DNA from: PMG-095 sp049324695
Lineage (GTDB): Bacteria > Myxococcota_A > Polyangia > Polyangiales > Polyangiaceae
Length of the DNA: 64,000 nt
Assembly (NCBI GenBank): GCA_049324695.1
Contig: JBMOMJ010000048.1
Coordinates: forward strand, 434,001 to 498,000
Direction: 5' to 3'
Shown here: piece by piece, positions 62,863-64,000 of the stretch
How the letters are laid out: each line of letters starts with the position of its first letter
Numbering within the stretch: position 1 is the first letter of the stretch
Program-made: the position numbers and the translations under genes
The notes under the pieces: generated by a model
Databases searched by the model: none
Told to the model about the DNA's origin: nothing
The model's input: the letters and a program-made list of their open reading frames with translations, nothing else

Positions 62863-63648
62863 CTAAAACCCAAGCGCTGTGTTTCGCGCTCGATGGGACG
62901 GCGTCACCTGGTCCATCCCGAGATCCTCGGCAATTCGTGCGGCGATTTCCGCAGCGTGCTCACGAATGAAGAAATGTCCGCCGCTGAAACGCGACACTGA
63001 GAGAGGCTGCAACGTCTCGAGCTGCCAAGCCTGAACTTGCTCCTCCGTCACGTCGTCTTCCAGGCCAACCATGACGTGGATCGGAACATCGAGCGGCCTC
63101 GAACGCCCCTGAGGAGCGCTTTCGAGTGCTTGTAGATCGGCGCGCAAAATGCGCTCGAACATCGCCATGAGCTCGGCATTCTGAAGCACTGCCGGCGGCG
63201 TCCCTCCGTACTTTGCGAGCCGCGCGTGGAACGATGCGGAGGACAGCTGATGGAGCGGCGTGTCCACCACTACGGACGCCGGAGCACGCCGACCTGACAC
63301 GAAAATCTGCCTGGGCATCGGGCGGCCGAGTTCGAAAACACGCTGTGCGAGCTCGCGAGCGACGGCGGCACCGAAACTATGGCCATACAGAGCATACGGC
63401 TCATCCAAAAGCGAATCCACGCGCCGGAGCGCATCGTCTACCACTGCCGCCATATCGCGCAGCAAGGACTCCCGCATGCGCAGCCCATGCCCTGGCAACT
63501 CATACGTCGACAGCTTTACAGACGTTGGTAGCGCGCGCTGGAGCTCTTGGTAACAGCGCGAATTGCCCCCTGCGAAGGGAAACGCGAGTAGTTGAATTGT
63601 GGCGGTGCCAAGCGAATGCTTGGGCCCTTCCACGAACTGGCCGTTCAC
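62863..63648 (-). CDS. Type II thioesterase (alpha/beta hydrolase)
   Basis: The protein has 261 residues, the usual size for an external thioesterase of PKS and NRPS clusters. LLAFPFAGGNSRCY near the start forms the oxyanion hole, the nucleophile Ser lies in LYGHSFGAAVA near residue 93, an Asp is in VGLEDDVT and the His is in FSGGHFF. Type II thioesterases remove stalled or wrongly primed acyl groups from carrier proteins. Its gene is in the same orientation as the PKS operon but separated from it by five rightward genes, so it has its own promoter. It marks the probable edge of the cluster. Confidence 0.92.
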   Translation of the reverse strand: MNGQFVEGPKHSLGTATIQLLAFPFAGGNSRCYQELQRALPTSVKLSTYELPGHGLRMRESLLRDMAAVVDDALRRVDSLLDEPYALYGHSFGAAVARELAQRVFELGRPMPRQIFVSGRRAPASVVVDTPLHQLSSASFHARLAKYGGTPPAVLQNAELMAMFERILRADLQALESAPQGRSRPLDVPIHVMVGLEDDVTEEQVQAWQLETLQPLSVSRFSGGHFFIREHAAEIAARIAEDLGMDQVTPSHRARNTALGF

Positions 63649-63888
63649 TAGCTTCTCCTTCCTCGATGCATGTAGGCAGATCCGATTCGTCGCGGCCTTA
63701 CAGCATTCGCCTCATTTTCGAGACTGATGCGCGCAGAGATCATCGACTGGCGCAAACCCGTATTCAAGTATATTTTTGAATAATTAAGAACAACCGGCCA
63801 TTCCCATCGCCATTCCCCCGATCAGATCGCGGTCACATTGGGTTAGGCTTATGATACGAACTTGCGATGGCCGGGACATTCACCGCCG
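63649..63888. other. Intergenic region after the thioesterase gene start
   Basis: No gene is supported here. It holds the AT-rich inverted repeat and presumably the thioesterase promoter. Confidence 0.5.
63762..63781. promoter_or_regulatory. AT-rich inverted repeat upstream of the thioesterase gene
   Basis: Perfect 6-base arms ATTCAA and TTGAAT flank eight AT-rich bases, inside an AT-rich island (about 63755-63795) in GC-rich DNA. It is 114 bases upstream of the thioesterase start and 108 bases before a possible rightward gene. It may be a promoter or operator. Confidence 0.4.
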
Positions 63889-64000
63889 ATGACCGGCACA
63901 ACGAAGCATGATCTTCAAGCCGTAATATTATTTCGAGACGGGCTGTGCCGCGTACCTGTTTGGCTGCGGGAGCTTGGGGACCTGCGCCGTAGCGGACGCG
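63889..64000 (+). CDS. Possible start of a gene cut by the window end
   Basis: An ATG at 63889 opens a frame of 37 codons that runs to the window end without a stop. The first residues are MTGTTKHDLQAVILF, and no family can be recognised. There is no strong ribosome site, so this is weak and could be chance. Confidence 0.25.
   Translation, partial: MTGTTKHDLQAVILFRDGLCRVPVWLRELGDLRRSGR

Overview
The window is GC-rich, densely coded DNA that looks like a myxobacterium, probably a Polyangiales/Sorangium-type organism. This rests on gene content: a large modular polyketide synthase (PKS) operon with an N-terminal fatty acyl-AMP ligase, a paired DUF1552/DUF1592 secreted-protein operon, a TonB domain fused to a TonB-dependent receptor, and several Cys-anchored lipoproteins. 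No taxonomic marker gene is present, so genus is not claimed.

Layout. 1-1202: two tandem membrane desaturase-like genes, the first cut by the window edge. 1215-15818: a region I read as a selenium locus. It holds an ArsR/rhodanese regulator, a PhnD-like binding lipoprotein of the type found beside selenium genes, a porin, a PhnC-like ATPase, a double-domain PhnE-like permease, an SsuE-like FMN reductase, selD, selA, a tRNA-Sec-like gene and a LysR regulator (15819-16754). A transglutaminase-like gene and a MacB/DevC-type export operon sit inside this region. 16791-22589: a leftward operon of a lipoprotein, DUF1592 and DUF1552 proteins, a sterol-desaturase-family hydroxylase and a methyltransferase. 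22915-25371: a TcmP/LCMT-type methyltransferase and a GT39 glycosyltransferase.

25374-56764 is the main feature: seven leftward, tightly packed genes (four ATGA overlaps, gaps of 31, 35 and 14 bases) encoding one assembly line. In order of transcription: FAAL-ACP-KS-AT-DH-cMT-ER-KR-ACP; KS-AT-half DH; LLM-half DH-KR-ACP; KS-decayed AT-half DH; LLM-half DH-KR-ACP; KS-AT-(DUF2156)-DH-KR-ACP; and a free-standing thioester reductase. The predicted flow is activation of a fatty acid, one fully reducing and C-methylating extension, two extensions in split modules that carry luciferase-like monooxygenases, one extension in a module that carries a tRNA-dependent-aminoacyltransferase-like domain, and reductive release. 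A type II thioesterase lies at 62863-63648.

57043-62836 runs rightward: the TonB/receptor fusion, a lipoprotein, a small membrane protein, a methyltransferase and a cysteine desulfurase.

The most unusual signals are the DUF2156 (MprF C-terminal-like) domain inside a PKS module, the monooxygenases placed between the two halves of a dead dehydratase across a gene boundary (twice), and a tRNA-Sec-like gene next to selA/selD with no UCA anticodon. I saw no CRISPR array, rRNA operon or intact insertion sequence.
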